Of a stretch of DNA of 32,157 nt, positions 32,011 to 32,157 are shown one piece after another. The stretch is from positions 1-32,157 of the forward strand of contig JAAEPD010000506.1 in the NCBI GenBank assembly GCA_024222455.1, in the 5' to 3' direction. The stretch comes from Aureispira sp. (GTDB taxonomy: Bacteria; Bacteroidota; Bacteroidia; Chitinophagales; Saprospiraceae). Position numbers and translations under genes: made by a program. Numbering within the stretch: the stretch's first letter is position 1; each line of letters begins with the position of its first letter. The notes under the pieces were generated by a model. That model saw only the letters and a program-made list of their open reading frames with translations, was not told the DNA's origin and searched no databases.

Positions 32011-32157
32011 ACATTCGCTCTAAAGCTCTCATATCTACTTTTTCAGCATCTTCTATCTTTTGGAGTAATCTTTTATACCGCTTAGTAGGCTTACCATTAT
32101 AGTATTTTTTGAAGTGCTTACTATAGATTTCTTCATAAGCCTTTTCACTAGTAAAAT
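32006..32157 (-). CDS. 3' end of an unrecognised gene (partial)
   Basis: The minus-strand frame is open from the window edge to TAG at 32008-32006 and encodes the last 49 residues of a protein: an SEKAYEEIYSKHFKKYYNG stretch, KPTKRYKRLLQKIEDAEKV, and DMRALERMF at the end. It is highly basic and helical with no membrane segment. I cannot name a family from this fragment. Its codon and amino-acid pattern (Lys, Tyr, Glu) fits neighbouring genes. The repeat element begins at its stop codon, as copy 1 does downstream of msrB. Confidence 0.6.
   Translation of the reverse strand, partial: FTSEKAYEEIYSKHFKKYYNGKPTKRYKRLLQKIEDAEKVDMRALERMF

Noticed and set aside
1-32157. CRISPR array, tRNA, rRNA or insertion sequence
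   Set aside because: No regularly spaced repeats, no tRNA-like cloverleaf that I could see, and no transposase reading frame.

Overview
The window looks like chromosomal DNA of a low-GC member of the Bacteroidota. The evidence is three secreted proteins with a type IX secretion (T9SS) C-terminal sorting domain, Bacteroidota-style lipoproteins and beta-barrels, cobalamin-dependent radical SAM enzymes and the general lack of Shine-Dalgarno sites. The AT-rich base composition and protein flavour suggest the Saprospiria (Aureispira-like), but this is an impression and has not been tested by comparison. I see no rRNA, tRNA, CRISPR array, transposase or phage gene.

Layout. (1) 1-6184, plus strand: a leucine-rich-repeat remnant, a large SWIM-zinc-finger/SNF2 helicase, then a two-gene unit of SMC/ABC-like ATPase plus HNH endonuclease that resembles the Septu (PtuA/PtuB) anti-phage system. 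(2) 6167-7591, minus: an unrecognised all-helical protein. (3) 7775-14945, plus: a cell-surface block with a T9SS cargo protein, a lipoprotein, a beta-helix-like T9SS cargo, a T9SS-exported phospholipase D/nuclease-like enzyme with two intact HKD motifs, and two small outer-membrane beta-barrels. A hairpin closes the block. (4) 14978-26975, almost all minus: a surface-glycan or lipid biosynthesis region with three cobalamin-binding radical SAM enzymes, one SPASM radical SAM enzyme, two SAM methyltransferases, a GT87-type glycosyltransferase, a sulfotransferase-like protein and a flippase. The five central genes overlap head to tail. One plus-strand lipoprotein with a CXXCH motif interrupts it. 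(5) 27153-30538, minus: a thiol-redox and methionine-sulfoxide repair block (MsrB, a fusion of two glutaredoxin-like domains with thioredoxin reductase, a SnoaL-like protein, thioredoxin, MsrA). (6) 30697-32157, minus: an AraC-type regulator, a Rof-like Rho-binding protein and the 3' end of another gene.

How the parts may work together. The HNH/ATPase pair is a probable defence module, and the SNF2 helicase beside it may or may not belong to it. The radical SAM region probably builds and modifies a polyprenyl-linked surface glycan or lipid that is then flipped across the membrane. In the redox block the fused reductase would carry electrons from NADPH through its own glutaredoxin arms, possibly to the methionine sulfoxide reductases next door.

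Repeats of note: a roughly 100-bp dispersed element with a strong stem-loop occurs twice (27018-27121 and 31909-32010). A 27-bp direct repeat with two mismatches flanks msrA. A 240-bp tandem duplication created the double glutaredoxin.
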